From assembly GCF_900187445.1 (NCBI RefSeq), contig NZ_FYEB01000007.1, forward strand, positions 18,231 to 82,230: a DNA stretch of 64,000 nt, in the 5' to 3' direction. Origin of the DNA: Pseudomonas sp. Irchel s3b2 (GTDB lineage: Bacteria; Pseudomonadota; Gammaproteobacteria; Pseudomonadales; Pseudomonadaceae). The position numbers and the translations under genes are program-made. Shown one piece after another: positions 7,755-16,488 of this stretch. The notes beneath the pieces were generated by a model, which made no database searches, was not told where the DNA came from, and worked only from the letters and a program-made list of their open reading frames with translations. The first letter of the stretch is position 1, and each line of letters opens with the position of its first letter.

Positions 7755-10439
7755 ATGACAATGGATGCCAGACTTGGGGGCATGCAGCTGGGTGCTGCGC
7801 TGCAGCTTCCCGTTGACGTCGACCCCGAGGAAACCAAGGAATGGCTGGACGCCTTTGATGGCGTCGTCCACCACGTGGGAGTGGAGCGCGGACGCTACTT
7901 GTTACAGCGCCTGATCAGGCAGGCCGGGCGTTGTGGCATTGCAGCGTCTACCACATTGCGCACGGCTTACTGCAATACGCTTCATCACAGTGAGCAGGGG
8001 CACTTTAGCGGTGACCTGGAACTGGAGCGCCAGTTGGCGGCATGGGTCCGCTGGAACGCCATGGCTATGGTGGTCCAGACCAACCGCCGTCAGGGCGAGT
8101 TGGGTGGTCACATTGCCAGCTACGCGTCGGCGGCCGACCTGTTCGAGGTGGGCTTCAATCACTTCTTCCGCGCCGGGCCCAGCGGTGAAACCAATGACCT
8201 GGTGTTCTTCCAGGCGCACTCGGCGCCGGGCATTTATGCGCGCGCTTTCCTCGAAGGCCGCTTGAGCGAGCGCCAACTGGCCAACTACCGGCGCGAAGTC
8301 GGCGGTGAGGGCCTGTGTTCCTACCCCCACCCATGGTCAATGCCTGATTTCTGGCAATTCCCAACCGGTTCCATGGGGTTGGGGCCGATCAGCGCCATCT
8401 ACCAGGCCCGCTTTATGCGCTACCTGCAGCATCGTGACCTGAGCCCATTGTCGGCACGTCACGTCTGGGGCTTTTTCGGCGACGGTGAGATGGACGAGCC
8501 TGAATCACTCGCGGCGCTGGGCCTGGCGGCACGTGAAGGGCTCGACAACCTGACCTTCGTGATCAACTGCAACCTGCAGCGCCTCGACGGCCCGGTGCGT
8601 GGAAACGGAAAAGTGATTGAAGAACTCGAGGCGCAGTTTCTCGGGGCCGGCTGGAACGTGGTCAAAGTGCTGTGGGGCAGCGAGTGGGATGCGCTGCTCG
8701 ACCAGGACCATGATGGCGTGCTCCAGCATTACCTGGACATCACCGTCGATGGTGAGTATCAGTCGCTCTCCACGCTGGACGGTGCGGCCAGGCGTCAACG
8801 CTTTTTCGCCCGACATCCACGGTTGCTGGAGAAGGTCGCGCACCTGGAGGACAGCCAGCTCGAGCAAATGCGCCGCGGTGGCCACGACCCCTTGAAGATT
8901 CACGCCGCCTACACCGCCGCGCTGGCCTGCAAGGGGCGCCCGACGGTGATCCTGGCCAAGACCGAGAAGGGCCATGGCATGGGACGCTGGGGGCAAGGCA
9001 AGATGATCGCGCACCAGCAGAAACAGCTCGACGCTGAGGCGCTGTTGGCGTTCCGCGACCGCTTCGCGCTGCCCCTGAGCGACGAGGATGTTCATGCTGC
9101 TCGGTTGTTCAAGCCTGAAGCCGACAGCCCTGTGATGCGCTACCTGCACAGCCGTCGTCAGGCCCTCCACGGTTATCTGCCGAGCCGCAGCAGCGTTGCA
9201 GTGCCTTTGGAAACGCCGGCGGCCAGTGCATTCGCAGGCTTTGCGTCGGCGGGGGAAAGCAAACCGATGTCCACCACCCTGGCGTTCGTGCGCATGTTGG
9301 GCACATTGCTCAAGGCCCCGGTGTTAGGCGAGCGCATCGTGCCGATTGTGGCCGACGAGGCGCGCACGTTCGGCATGGCCAATCTCTTCCACAAGTACGG
9401 TATCTATTCGCCCCAGGGCCAACTTTATACACCCGAGGACAAGGATTCTATCGTGTCGTACCGCGAGGCTCGCGATGGTCAGATCCTTGAGGAAGGCATC
9501 ACCGAGGCTGGGGCGATGTCTTCATGGATCGCAGCAGGTACCGCCTACAGCACCCACGGCATGGCGATGCTGCCGGTGTACATTTTCTATTCCATGTTCG
9601 GCTTCCAGCGTGTTGCCGATTTGATCTGGGCCGCGGCTGACCAGCGCACCCGCGGCTTTCTGATCGGGGCGACGTCAGGGCGCACGACCCTGGCCGGGGA
9701 GGGGCTGCAGCATCAAGACGGTTCAAGCCATGTTGTCGCGGCGACCGTGCCCAACTGCCGAGCCTACGACCCGGCGTTTGCCGGTGAATTGGCAGTGATT
9801 GTGGACCATGGGCTCAAGTGCATGCTGACCGCCCAGGAGGACGTCTTTTACTACCTCACCGTGACCAATGAAAATTACCTGCAACGGTCGCTGCCGGACG
9901 GTGCCGAGGCGGATGTGATCAAGGGCATGTACCTGCTCGACACACTGGACGCCGGGTCGGACGCGCCGTTGGTGCGCCTGCTTGGAAGCGGCGCGATCCT
10001 CAATGAAGTGCTGGCGGCGGCGAACCGGCTGCGCGAGCAATGGGGCGTGACGGTGCAGGTCTGGAGTGTCACCAGTTTCAGCGAGCTTGAACGCGATGCC
10101 AGGTCTGCCCAACACGCGCGTCTGGCGGGTGCGCAGACGACACTGGGACATGTCGAGCAATGCCTGGGCGGGTCCGCGCCGGTCGTGGCGGCGACGGACT
10201 ATGTCAGGGCCTATGCGCAACTCATCGCTCCCTATGTCAGTGCGCCGTTCAAGGTGCTGGGCACGGATGGCTTCGGCTGTTCAGACACCCGGCGCGCCCT
10301 GCGGCGTTACTTCGAGGTGGACAGCCAGGCGATCTGCCTGACGGCTCTGCAGGCACTGGTGGAGCAAGGACGCCTGGCCGCAGACACGGTCGCCAAAGCC
10401 CATCGTGTCATGGACGGTACGGATAATCGCCATGCTTGA
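7755..10439 (+). CDS. Homodimeric pyruvate dehydrogenase E1 (AceE) homologue without E2/E3 partners
   Basis: An 894-aa thiamine-diphosphate enzyme, about the length of E. coli AceE (887 aa) and alignable end to end. The ThDP motif GDGEMDEPES starts near residue 242 and runs to NCNLQRLDGPV. The active-site His in GKMIAHQQ is near residue 420, matching E. coli His407. The YSMFGFQR and ATSGRTTLAGEG segments of the middle domain are present. ATG 7755 has GGAG nine bases upstream; a TTG at 7731 has no such site. AceE normally decarboxylates pyruvate and passes the acetyl group to lipoyl-E2, but no E2 or E3 gene lies in the window. Here it closes a fatty-acid/polyketide-like run, so it may deliver a two-carbon acyl anion to a cluster intermediate (inference). 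Confidence 0.92.
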   Translation: MTMDARLGGMQLGAALQLPVDVDPEETKEWLDAFDGVVHHVGVERGRYLLQRLIRQAGRCGIAASTTLRTAYCNTLHHSEQGHFSGDLELERQLAAWVRWNAMAMVVQTNRRQGELGGHIASYASAADLFEVGFNHFFRAGPSGETNDLVFFQAHSAPGIYARAFLEGRLSERQLANYRREVGGEGLCSYPHPWSMPDFWQFPTGSMGLGPISAIYQARFMRYLQHRDLSPLSARHVWGFFGDGEMDEPESLAALGLAAREGLDNLTFVINCNLQRLDGPVRGNGKVIEELEAQFLGAGWNVVKVLWGSEWDALLDQDHDGVLQHYLDITVDGEYQSLSTLDGAARRQRFFARHPRLLEKVAHLEDSQLEQMRRGGHDPLKIHAAYTAALACKGRPTVILAKTEKGHGMGRWGQGKMIAHQQKQLDAEALLAFRDRFALPLSDEDVHAARLFKPEADSPVMRYLHSRRQALHGYLPSRSSVAVPLETPAASAFAGFASAGESKPMSTTLAFVRMLGTLLKAPVLGERIVPIVADEARTFGMANLFHKYGIYSPQGQLYTPEDKDSIVSYREARDGQILEEGITEAGAMSSWIAAGTAYSTHGMAMLPVYIFYSMFGFQRVADLIWAAADQRTRGFLIGATSGRTTLAGEGLQHQDGSSHVVAATVPNCRAYDPAFAGELAVIVDHGLKCMLTAQEDVFYYLTVTNENYLQRSLPDGAEADVIKGMYLLDTLDAGSDAPLVRLLGSGAILNEVLAAANRLREQWGVTVQVWSVTSFSELERDARSAQHARLAGAQTTLGHVEQCLGGSAPVVAATDYVRAYAQLIAPYVSAPFKVLGTDGFGCSDTRRALRRYFEVDSQAICLTALQALVEQGRLAADTVAKAHRVMDGTDNRHA

Positions 10440-10648
10440 CCGCCGTGGATAGCCAGGATTGACCTGGGTGGTGTTCCAACTCAGCTACCTGTGGCTTTGG
10501 CTGGTGTGGCAGGTGCTGTCATATGACTTTGAGGGTTGGCGTACCTTGCTGGTCGCCACCCATCTGGCTCAGCAGCAGTGCCTGCAGCTCTTTTGCGGGC
10601 CGTTGTGAGTGCCCGGTCATCCAGCGTTTAAGTGTGCGACGGCTTGAA

Positions 10649-11563
10649 TCAAAGACTCTCAGGGTCCCCGAAGAACATCTGAATCCGCGACCTTAACCAG
10701 CGCTCACCCGGATCATTATCCTGCGACCCACGCCAGGCCATGTGCAATTCAAAACTGCGCACCGGCAACGGCGGATCTTCAGCGCGCACACCACCCGCCG
10801 CGGTCAACGCTTCAGCTGTGTAATCAGGCACGGTCGCGACAATATCGGTGCCACTGATGAGTGTACTGAGCCCATTGAACTGTGGCACCGCCAGCACCAC
10901 ATGCCGTTTGCGCCCGAGTTTCTCCAGTTCTTCATCTATAAAACCGCTCAGGTCGCCCGCGAACGAAACCAGCGCGTGGGGGCGGGCGCAGAAATCATCC
11001 AGGCTCAATGGCCCCGGCACCGTGTCGGCTCGCAACAATTTCGGCATGCTGCGGCGCAGCACTTTGCGCTTGGCGTTGGCCGGCAGGTCGGCGGTGTAGC
11101 TGACGCCGATGGAAATTTCGCCCGACGCCAGCAGGCTCGGCATCAGGATGTAGTTGGCTCGACGCACCACCAGCACGATCCCCGGAGATTCCGCGCGCAG
11201 ACGCTTGAGCAGCATTGGCAGCAACGCGAATTCGACATCGTCCGACAGGCCGATGCGGAACACCGCGGTGCTGGTCGCCGGATCGAATTCCGCCGCGCGA
11301 CTGACCGCCGTGGAAATCGAATCCAGGGCCGGCGAAAGCAGGGCGAAGATTTCCACCGCCCGGGCGGAAGGCTCCATGCTGCGGCCGGTGCGCACGAACA
11401 GCGGGTCATCGAACAACCCGCGCAGGCGCGAGAGCGCCGCACTGATGGCCGGCTGGCCGAGGAACAATTTTTCCGCAGCACGGGTCACGCTACGTTCGTG
11501 CATCAGTGTTTCGAAAACGATCAACAGGTTCAGGTCGACACGACGCAGGTCATTACGATTCAT
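10649..11563 (-). CDS. LysR-type transcriptional regulator
   Basis: A 304-aa LysR-family regulator. The N-terminal winged helix covers residues 1-65, with RAAEKLFLGQPAISAALSRL as the recognition region, followed by FVRTGR and a periplasmic-binding-like effector domain. ATG 11563 is chosen because AGGA lies six bases upstream and the protein then begins MNRNDLRRVDLNLL, the usual NodD/SyrM-like start; an upstream start would add eight residues. It is divergent from the MDR oxidoreductase at 11832, with a perfect inverted repeat between them, and convergent with the AceE gene. The divergent oxidoreductase is the most likely target; control of the upstream cluster is possible but unsupported. Confidence 0.92.
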   Translation of the reverse strand: MNRNDLRRVDLNLLIVFETLMHERSVTRAAEKLFLGQPAISAALSRLRGLFDDPLFVRTGRSMEPSARAVEIFALLSPALDSISTAVSRAAEFDPATSTAVFRIGLSDDVEFALLPMLLKRLRAESPGIVLVVRRANYILMPSLLASGEISIGVSYTADLPANAKRKVLRRSMPKLLRADTVPGPLSLDDFCARPHALVSFAGDLSGFIDEELEKLGRKRHVVLAVPQFNGLSTLISGTDIVATVPDYTAEALTAAGGVRAEDPPLPVRSFELHMAWRGSQDNDPGERWLRSRIQMFFGDPESL

Positions 11564-11648
11564 CTGGAGTCCTGGCAGATTCAGCAAACTTGACGTGAGC
11601 GGTCATATGAGAACAATGGCCGGCATGAATCTTACGGGCAAAGGCTGG

Positions 11649-11664
11649 TACTCTGCACAGAGTA
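11649..11664. promoter_or_regulatory. Perfect inverted repeat, candidate operator
   Basis: TACTCTG-CA-CAGAGTA is a perfect pair of 7-base arms. It lies in the 268-base divergent region between the LysR gene and the MDR oxidoreductase, 86 bases upstream of the LysR start. Dyad symmetry and position suit a regulator site, although it lacks the canonical T-N11-A LysR spacing. Confidence 0.45.
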
Positions 11665-11831
11665 ATTCAGATTTTTCTGAAAGGCTGCTTCGGTTTTTAC
11701 GGCATTGGATGATGTCGCCGTCGCTGCGGAATCAATGACAGGCATGTCGACTATTAATAGCCACTGATGGTCTTGGGTAAAAAGCCCAGATAGAGTTCAG
11801 GGCATTAGAGGTTACTTTGACGAGGTTTGCG

Positions 11832-12854
11832 ATGTCCCGCACGATCCGTTTTCACAAGTTTGGTCCAGCCGAGGTGCTCAAATGCGAAGAGCATGCGGCC
11901 GCTCTGCCTGCGCCGGGCGAAGTGCAGGTGCGCGTCGAAGCGATAGGCATCAGCTGGTATGACATTCTCTGGCGCCAGAACCTGGCCTCGTCCCATGCTC
12001 GCCTGCCTTCAGGCCTGGGTCATGAAATGGCCGGCGTGGTCACGATGGTCGGCGAGGGCGTCGATGACCTGGCCGTCGGTGACAAGGTCGCCAGCTTTCC
12101 CGCCGAGAGTCCCAACGACTACCCTGTTTACGGCGAACAGATCGTTCTGCCACGCTCGGCGCTAACCCGCTACCCGGACGTGCTCAGCCCGATCGAAGCC
12201 AGCGTGCATTACACGCCGCTGTTGATCGCCTATTTTGCCTACGCCGACCTGGCGCGAGTCAAACCCGGGCAATTTGCGCTGGTGACCGATGCCAGTCACT
12301 GTGCCGGACCGTCGTTCGTGCAACTGGGCAAAGCCCTTGGTGTGCGAGTGATCGCTGCGACCAAAACCGCGGATGAACGTGAGTACCTGCTGTCCCTCGG
12401 CGCCGAGAAGGTCATCGTTACCGAGGAAGAAGATCTGCTCATGCGGATCAACAAAATTACCGACAATCGCGGTGTGGATGTGGTGTTCGATGGCCTTGGC
12501 GGGCCGCAGATGTCGCTGCTCGGCGATGTGCTGGCGCCTCGTGGCAGCTTGGTGCTCTATGGCCTGCAAGGGGGGAACCAGACGCCATTCCCGGCCTGTG
12601 CGGCGTTCCAGAAGAACATTCAGTTCTTCGTGCACTGCATCGGCAACTTCACCGGCAAGCCGGAGTTGGGCATCATCCAGGATCAGGCTGCACTGCAACG
12701 TGCCCTGCGCGACATCAACCAGTTGACCGCGGACCGTGTGTTGCTGCCGCTCAAGACCCGGGTGTTCCCGTTTTCCGAATTTGTCGAAGCCCACCGCTAT
12801 ATGGACGAATGCCCATGTCGCGAGCGGGTCGCCCTTCAGGTCGAACCGGCCTGA
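11832..12854 (+). CDS. Zinc-independent MDR-family quinone/alcohol oxidoreductase
   Basis: A 340-aa medium-chain dehydrogenase/reductase of the quinone oxidoreductase (zeta-crystallin) group. It has the GLGHEMAGVV segment near residue 67 and a Rossmann region around 150-230 with GVDVVFDGLGG. The nucleotide motif is unusual (DASHCAGPSF in place of the common GAxGGVG). The four structural-zinc cysteines of alcohol dehydrogenases are absent. ATG 11832 has GAGG six bases upstream; a TTG at 11817 is less likely. It is divergent from the LysR regulator. It probably reduces an alpha,beta-unsaturated carbonyl or quinone with NADPH; the exact substrate is unknown. Confidence 0.87.
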   Translation: MSRTIRFHKFGPAEVLKCEEHAAALPAPGEVQVRVEAIGISWYDILWRQNLASSHARLPSGLGHEMAGVVTMVGEGVDDLAVGDKVASFPAESPNDYPVYGEQIVLPRSALTRYPDVLSPIEASVHYTPLLIAYFAYADLARVKPGQFALVTDASHCAGPSFVQLGKALGVRVIAATKTADEREYLLSLGAEKVIVTEEEDLLMRINKITDNRGVDVVFDGLGGPQMSLLGDVLAPRGSLVLYGLQGGNQTPFPACAAFQKNIQFFVHCIGNFTGKPELGIIQDQAALQRALRDINQLTADRVLLPLKTRVFPFSEFVEAHRYMDECPCRERVALQVEPA

Positions 12855-12867
12855 GCCTTCTTCTGCA

Positions 12868-12891
12868 AGAGTCCGTGTGAGCACGGGCTCT
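12868..12891 (+). terminator. Strong hairpin after the MDR gene, possible terminator
   Basis: A 10-base-pair stem (AGAGTCCGTG with CACGGGCTCT, one T-G wobble) closed by a four-base loop starts 14 bases after the oxidoreductase stop. There is no proper T-run after it, so it may be a weak terminator or an mRNA-stabilising hairpin. Confidence 0.5.
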
Positions 12892-13042
12892 TCTGCTGGC
12901 AGTCACTCCCAAATGAGACGTCCATCGATCTGTCGGTGGGCCGGTTCAGCAACTGAACTGGTTTTTGCTCTCAATCTGTATCTTCTAATCATTATTTAAG
13001 CCCTGATAATTGAATGATTAATTTCATCTCAAGGAAAGAGCC

Positions 13043-13291
13043 ATGGCCGAGTATCAGGCTGGAACTCCTCAATGCGCGCCGGCAATATATGCTCAACAAA
13101 TAATGCGGCGACGCTCAGTTGTCATACCTTTATTGGCAACTTCTTTCTTTATTTCTTGTATTAAGTGTCTGTGGGACGCTGTCGGAAATTTCCTAGGACG
13201 GCGCGCAGGAACGCAAGGCGCCCACTCTGCCGGGCGTTTCGGCGATCTTGATCACGTTGGGGTACCTGCGGCATTCAATCATTTCAAATAA
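13043..13291 (+). CDS. Possible small membrane protein or gene remnant (82 aa)
   Basis: ATG 13043 is preceded by AAGGA at 13031-13035 with seven-base spacing, a better start signal than many genes here. Residues 23-45 are hydrophobic and follow three arginines, which would suit one membrane segment. After about residue 45 the composition changes to Gly/Arg/Ala-rich, as if the frame had left a real gene; the change falls at the GGAAATTTCC palindrome. I do not recognise the protein. It may be a genuine small protein or the 5' stub of a decayed gene. Confidence 0.3.
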   Translation: MAEYQAGTPQCAPAIYAQQIMRRRSVVIPLLATSFFISCIKCLWDAVGNFLGRRAGTQGAHSAGRFGDLDHVGVPAAFNHFK

Positions 13292-13418
13292 TTACACAAT
13301 ACTTAAGTGCTAGCATTTGAATAACAACTCCGGCACTCCATTCATGACAAACAACCTGTCGCGCAATACATCTGATTGTTGACGTGGCATTGAACTTATG
13401 AGTCACAGGTAAATAACG

Positions 13419-14909
13419 ATGACCGCTACCCATGATCAGGCAATGAACTATGTTTATCAGCAGATGCTGCAGCGTTTGCTGGGTTTTTTCTCTCGCGCCG
13501 AGCGCACGGCATTGCAACTGCTGATTCAACGGCTGGTGATGTCCGCTGGGGGCATGGAGCGTATCGGCGATTACAAGGTGCTGGCGATCCAGTCCGGGTC
13601 CCGAGACAGCTGCTACACGCTGGCGCTGCTGCGCGCCGCGCAACTGAGTATCGCCGGCCGGGCACCAGCGACGTTTCAGCTGCGGGTGGCGACCTTGCGC
13701 TTGAACGGTACGGCTTCGACGACCCTGGAAAACATCCATCGCAGCTGCAGTGCATTGTTTCTCTACGACGATCCTCGGGTCGAAGTGTTGATGGTCGATA
13801 ATCGTGAAGTCCTGCCGTTCAACCATCTGGCGTCGATCTCCGACGCCGGTCGCGAGTCGAACCGGCTCAACTTGCTGATGGTCGGGCACCGCCGCGCCTG
13901 GGATGGGCCGCTTGATCTGTGGGATGACGGGTACCTGGCGACCGGCGAGTTTTACGGACAAATCGCCCGCTGGGACAAGGGTGTCGATGCGTTGATCAGT
14001 AGCGATACGCCCCGTCGGCAGAAGCAGTTTCTCGAGGGTTTGAACCGTGCAGCGGCCAAGGCCGGGCTCAAGGCACCGGACCGTCATGAAACGGGCTACG
14101 AGGGCCTGTTCGCGCGGCTCGATGAATTGGGCAGCGATTGCTACCGCGAGTTTTATCCTGAGTCTGCCCAGGCGGTGTGGCGTCCCGCCGATCGTTTTGA
14201 AGCGTGTCGCCGCACGACCTTTATCGATATTCACGACATGCTGGTCAGCAATCTGGAAGAGCGCTGGCCGCTGCTCACCGATTTCCTCGGGTTTCAACCT
14301 GACGAGTTGTCGGCTCAGCTCAGTGATAACGACTACGTCAGCCTGACGATATCCGCGCACATTCGTGGCTTGCAAGCGTGCTTTGTAGACGGTCGTACCT
14401 ATGAGACAGGCATCAGCGAGTACTTGCAGCGGGCGCTGGTGATGATGCGTCGCAAACAGCTTCCAGAACGCTTTTGCGAACGGGCAATGGAGACCTTCGG
14501 CAACCCGATGACAATGGCCGACCAGCGCGCATTGGTGGCGATCGAAACACAACAGAACCTCGGTTTGAGCGAGGCTCAACTGGTGTGTCTACTGTTTGCC
14601 CCTTTTGTCGATAACGGCGCGGCACTCGAGCGTTTTCTTCGTCAGTGCCATCCCGGCATGCTCGTGGCGTTGCCGGACTTGCACCGGGCGATGCAGGGCG
14701 GCCCTGCACCCGAGCAGGTTCTGCAGTGGATGGTCGATGTCAGCGGCTTGCCCGTGAGTCTGATCGGTACGCTTTATCGCATGGCCCCGGTGGTTCGGGA
14801 TGAGGGCAGGGGGGGCGGCACGGGAAGCGGCGAGATGGGTGTGCAAGCAGAGGTCGTGGAACCAGACAATGAAACGTCCGTGGCTGGCGAATGGTCGACG
14901 GGACGGTGA
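13419..14909 (+). CDS. Conserved-looking hypothetical protein, 496 aa
   Basis: I do not recognise this protein. It has no signal peptide, no clear membrane segment and no P-loop. The first 120 residues alternate helices and strands, and the rest is largely helical with many charged residues. The last 40 residues are Gly/Glu-rich and probably disordered. Base composition looks native and the frame is long and uninterrupted, so it is very probably real. The start lacks a strong ribosome site; ATG 13443 is an alternative. A MocR-type regulator follows 67 bases later on the same strand, so the two may form an operon or regulator/target pair. Confidence 0.75.
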   Translation: MTATHDQAMNYVYQQMLQRLLGFFSRAERTALQLLIQRLVMSAGGMERIGDYKVLAIQSGSRDSCYTLALLRAAQLSIAGRAPATFQLRVATLRLNGTASTTLENIHRSCSALFLYDDPRVEVLMVDNREVLPFNHLASISDAGRESNRLNLLMVGHRRAWDGPLDLWDDGYLATGEFYGQIARWDKGVDALISSDTPRRQKQFLEGLNRAAAKAGLKAPDRHETGYEGLFARLDELGSDCYREFYPESAQAVWRPADRFEACRRTTFIDIHDMLVSNLEERWPLLTDFLGFQPDELSAQLSDNDYVSLTISAHIRGLQACFVDGRTYETGISEYLQRALVMMRRKQLPERFCERAMETFGNPMTMADQRALVAIETQQNLGLSEAQLVCLLFAPFVDNGAALERFLRQCHPGMLVALPDLHRAMQGGPAPEQVLQWMVDVSGLPVSLIGTLYRMAPVVRDEGRGGGTGSGEMGVQAEVVEPDNETSVAGEWSTGR

Positions 14910-14976
14910 AAGTGCCAGGTTTGACGGATTCAGCCAGGAGGCATCACGACGTTCGTAGCCTGTTCGGCCATTTCCC

Positions 14977-16377
14977 ATGAAAGGACCACGAGATACCGAT
15001 TTTGCGTATCAGGCGGTGTACCGTTACCTGACTAACCTGATCAATGAGCCGGGCAGTGACGTGCAAGTGCGCCTGCCTTCATTGCGACAGTTGGCGCACC
15101 GCCTGAGTGTGTCGATCTCGACCATTCAGTATGCCTATTCTCTGCTGGAGAAGGAGGGGCGCGTCTATTCGGTGGCCAAATCGGGCTACTACGCACTACC
15201 CGTGTCCTCAATCGGCATACCCGGCAGCGGCAAGGACCTGCTCGAAACGGTTTATGTCAACGCCAGACGTCCCGGCATGTTGGTGCTGAGTGCCGATGAG
15301 CCGGCGTTATTACAACCCTTGGATAGTCCGTTGCTGTTGCTGGAGAGAGAACTGCTGCGCCAGTATCCGCGCCAGCCACAACCGTCTTCGCAACCCTGCG
15401 GCGAGCTGGAACTGCGCACAGCCCTGGCGGCGCGCTACACCACTTCGCCGACACGTTGCTGGCATGCCGATGATGTCTATATCGGCGCCGATCTGCGTGG
15501 CGTACTGGAAATATTGATTGCGGTCCTTGGCCTCAAAGACGCTGTGGTGGTGGTTGAATCGCCGTGCGACTGGGTGATTCTGCGCCTGCTCCAGGACGCG
15601 GACGTGCAGGTGGTCGAGCTGCCGTTACAAGCCAATGGCGGTCTGGATCTTGAGCAGTTGACGGAATTGCTCGAGACCGGGCAAGTGCGCCTGGTGGTGC
15701 TTTCATCGGGGTTGAACATGCCCCGGGGCAGTGTGGCGCCTGACAGCAACAGGCAGTCCACCGCACAGCTGCTGGAACGACATGGCAGTTGGGTACTGGA
15801 AAACGATTGTTACGGCGAGCTCGAATTCGAGCCGAATGGCCTGCGGTTTCGCGATCTATTGGACCCGGATCGGCTGATCGTGTTTTCCACATTCGAGAAA
15901 ATCATCGGGTCGGAGGCGCCCTTCGGCTATCTGTTGTCGCGACAGCTGCGTGCCGAACTGCAACGGCACTTTCTGCTACGCGCTTTCCGTTTGTCGCTGA
16001 TTCGTCAGAAAGCCATTGCACGGCTGTACAGCAATGGACGCATCGATCAACACCTGCTGGTGTTGCGTCGATTGCTCAAGGAACGCATGGTGCAGATGAC
16101 TCAGTTGCTTGAAGAGCGCCTGCCCGATGCACTGCACTTCATTGAGCCCCAAGGCGGGGCGACGATCTGGATCCGCTCGTTGCGCCAGGTCGATGTGCAT
16201 CGAGTGTTCGAGCGTTTACTCAAGCAGCATGTGGTGATCGCGCCGGGGGAACTGTTCAGTCTGCGGGGCTTGCACGGGCAGCATTTGCGCCTGAGTCACA
16301 CCTTTGGTGGTCATCACGACCTCGCCGAGGCACTGGGATTGTTGGGGGATGCCTTGCGCCTGGAATCGATCGACTGA
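14977..16377 (+). CDS. MocR-type (GntR-aminotransferase) PLP-dependent regulator
   Basis: A 466-aa protein with a GntR winged helix at about residues 10-75 (RLPSLRQLAHRLSVSISTIQ, then EKEGRVYSVAKSGYY) fused to an aminotransferase class I/II-like domain at about 105-460. The PLP lysine candidate is Lys308 in STFEKI, and an END-Y motif occurs where the PLP ring-nitrogen Asp sits. MocR regulators sense PLP or an amino compound and usually control a neighbouring gene. Here the neighbour upstream is the unknown 496-aa protein; pgm lies 111 bases downstream. ATG 14977 has no obvious ribosome site, although AGGAGG occurs 35 bases upstream in a blocked frame. Confidence 0.88.
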   Translation: MKGPRDTDFAYQAVYRYLTNLINEPGSDVQVRLPSLRQLAHRLSVSISTIQYAYSLLEKEGRVYSVAKSGYYALPVSSIGIPGSGKDLLETVYVNARRPGMLVLSADEPALLQPLDSPLLLLERELLRQYPRQPQPSSQPCGELELRTALAARYTTSPTRCWHADDVYIGADLRGVLEILIAVLGLKDAVVVVESPCDWVILRLLQDADVQVVELPLQANGGLDLEQLTELLETGQVRLVVLSSGLNMPRGSVAPDSNRQSTAQLLERHGSWVLENDCYGELEFEPNGLRFRDLLDPDRLIVFSTFEKIIGSEAPFGYLLSRQLRAELQRHFLLRAFRLSLIRQKAIARLYSNGRIDQHLLVLRRLLKERMVQMTQLLEERLPDALHFIEPQGGATIWIRSLRQVDVHRVFERLLKQHVVIAPGELFSLRGLHGQHLRLSHTFGGHHDLAEALGLLGDALRLESID

Positions 16378-16488
16378 TTCGACGCGCCCAAACACCCTCG
16401 ATACCTGACAATTGATAACGTCGCGCGATGGTCCAACTGTCAGTAAACTGCGTCCTATTCCCGAACCATTCTCTCTCAGAGGTTTTGC

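Larger units (their letters stand above)
12855..13418. other. 564-base intergenic region, relatively AT-rich
   Basis: The stretch holds the hairpin at 12868-12891, an AT-rich block around 12960-13030, a small open frame (13043-13291) with a good Shine-Dalgarno site, and a GGAAATTTCC palindrome at 13184-13193. No RNA gene or complete recognisable protein is seen. It separates the LysR/MDR pair from an unrelated two-gene block. Confidence 0.5.

Noticed and set aside
10459..10608. 49-codon frame after the AceE homologue (TTG start, hydrophobic first half)
   Set aside because: No ribosome site, rare start codon, and nothing recognised; it could be a transporter fragment but the evidence is too thin to list.
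13284..14579. 431-aa - strand frame opposite the 496-aa hypothetical gene
   Set aside because: Shadow frame: Arg/Gln/His-rich with no family, while the + strand frame has better composition and context.
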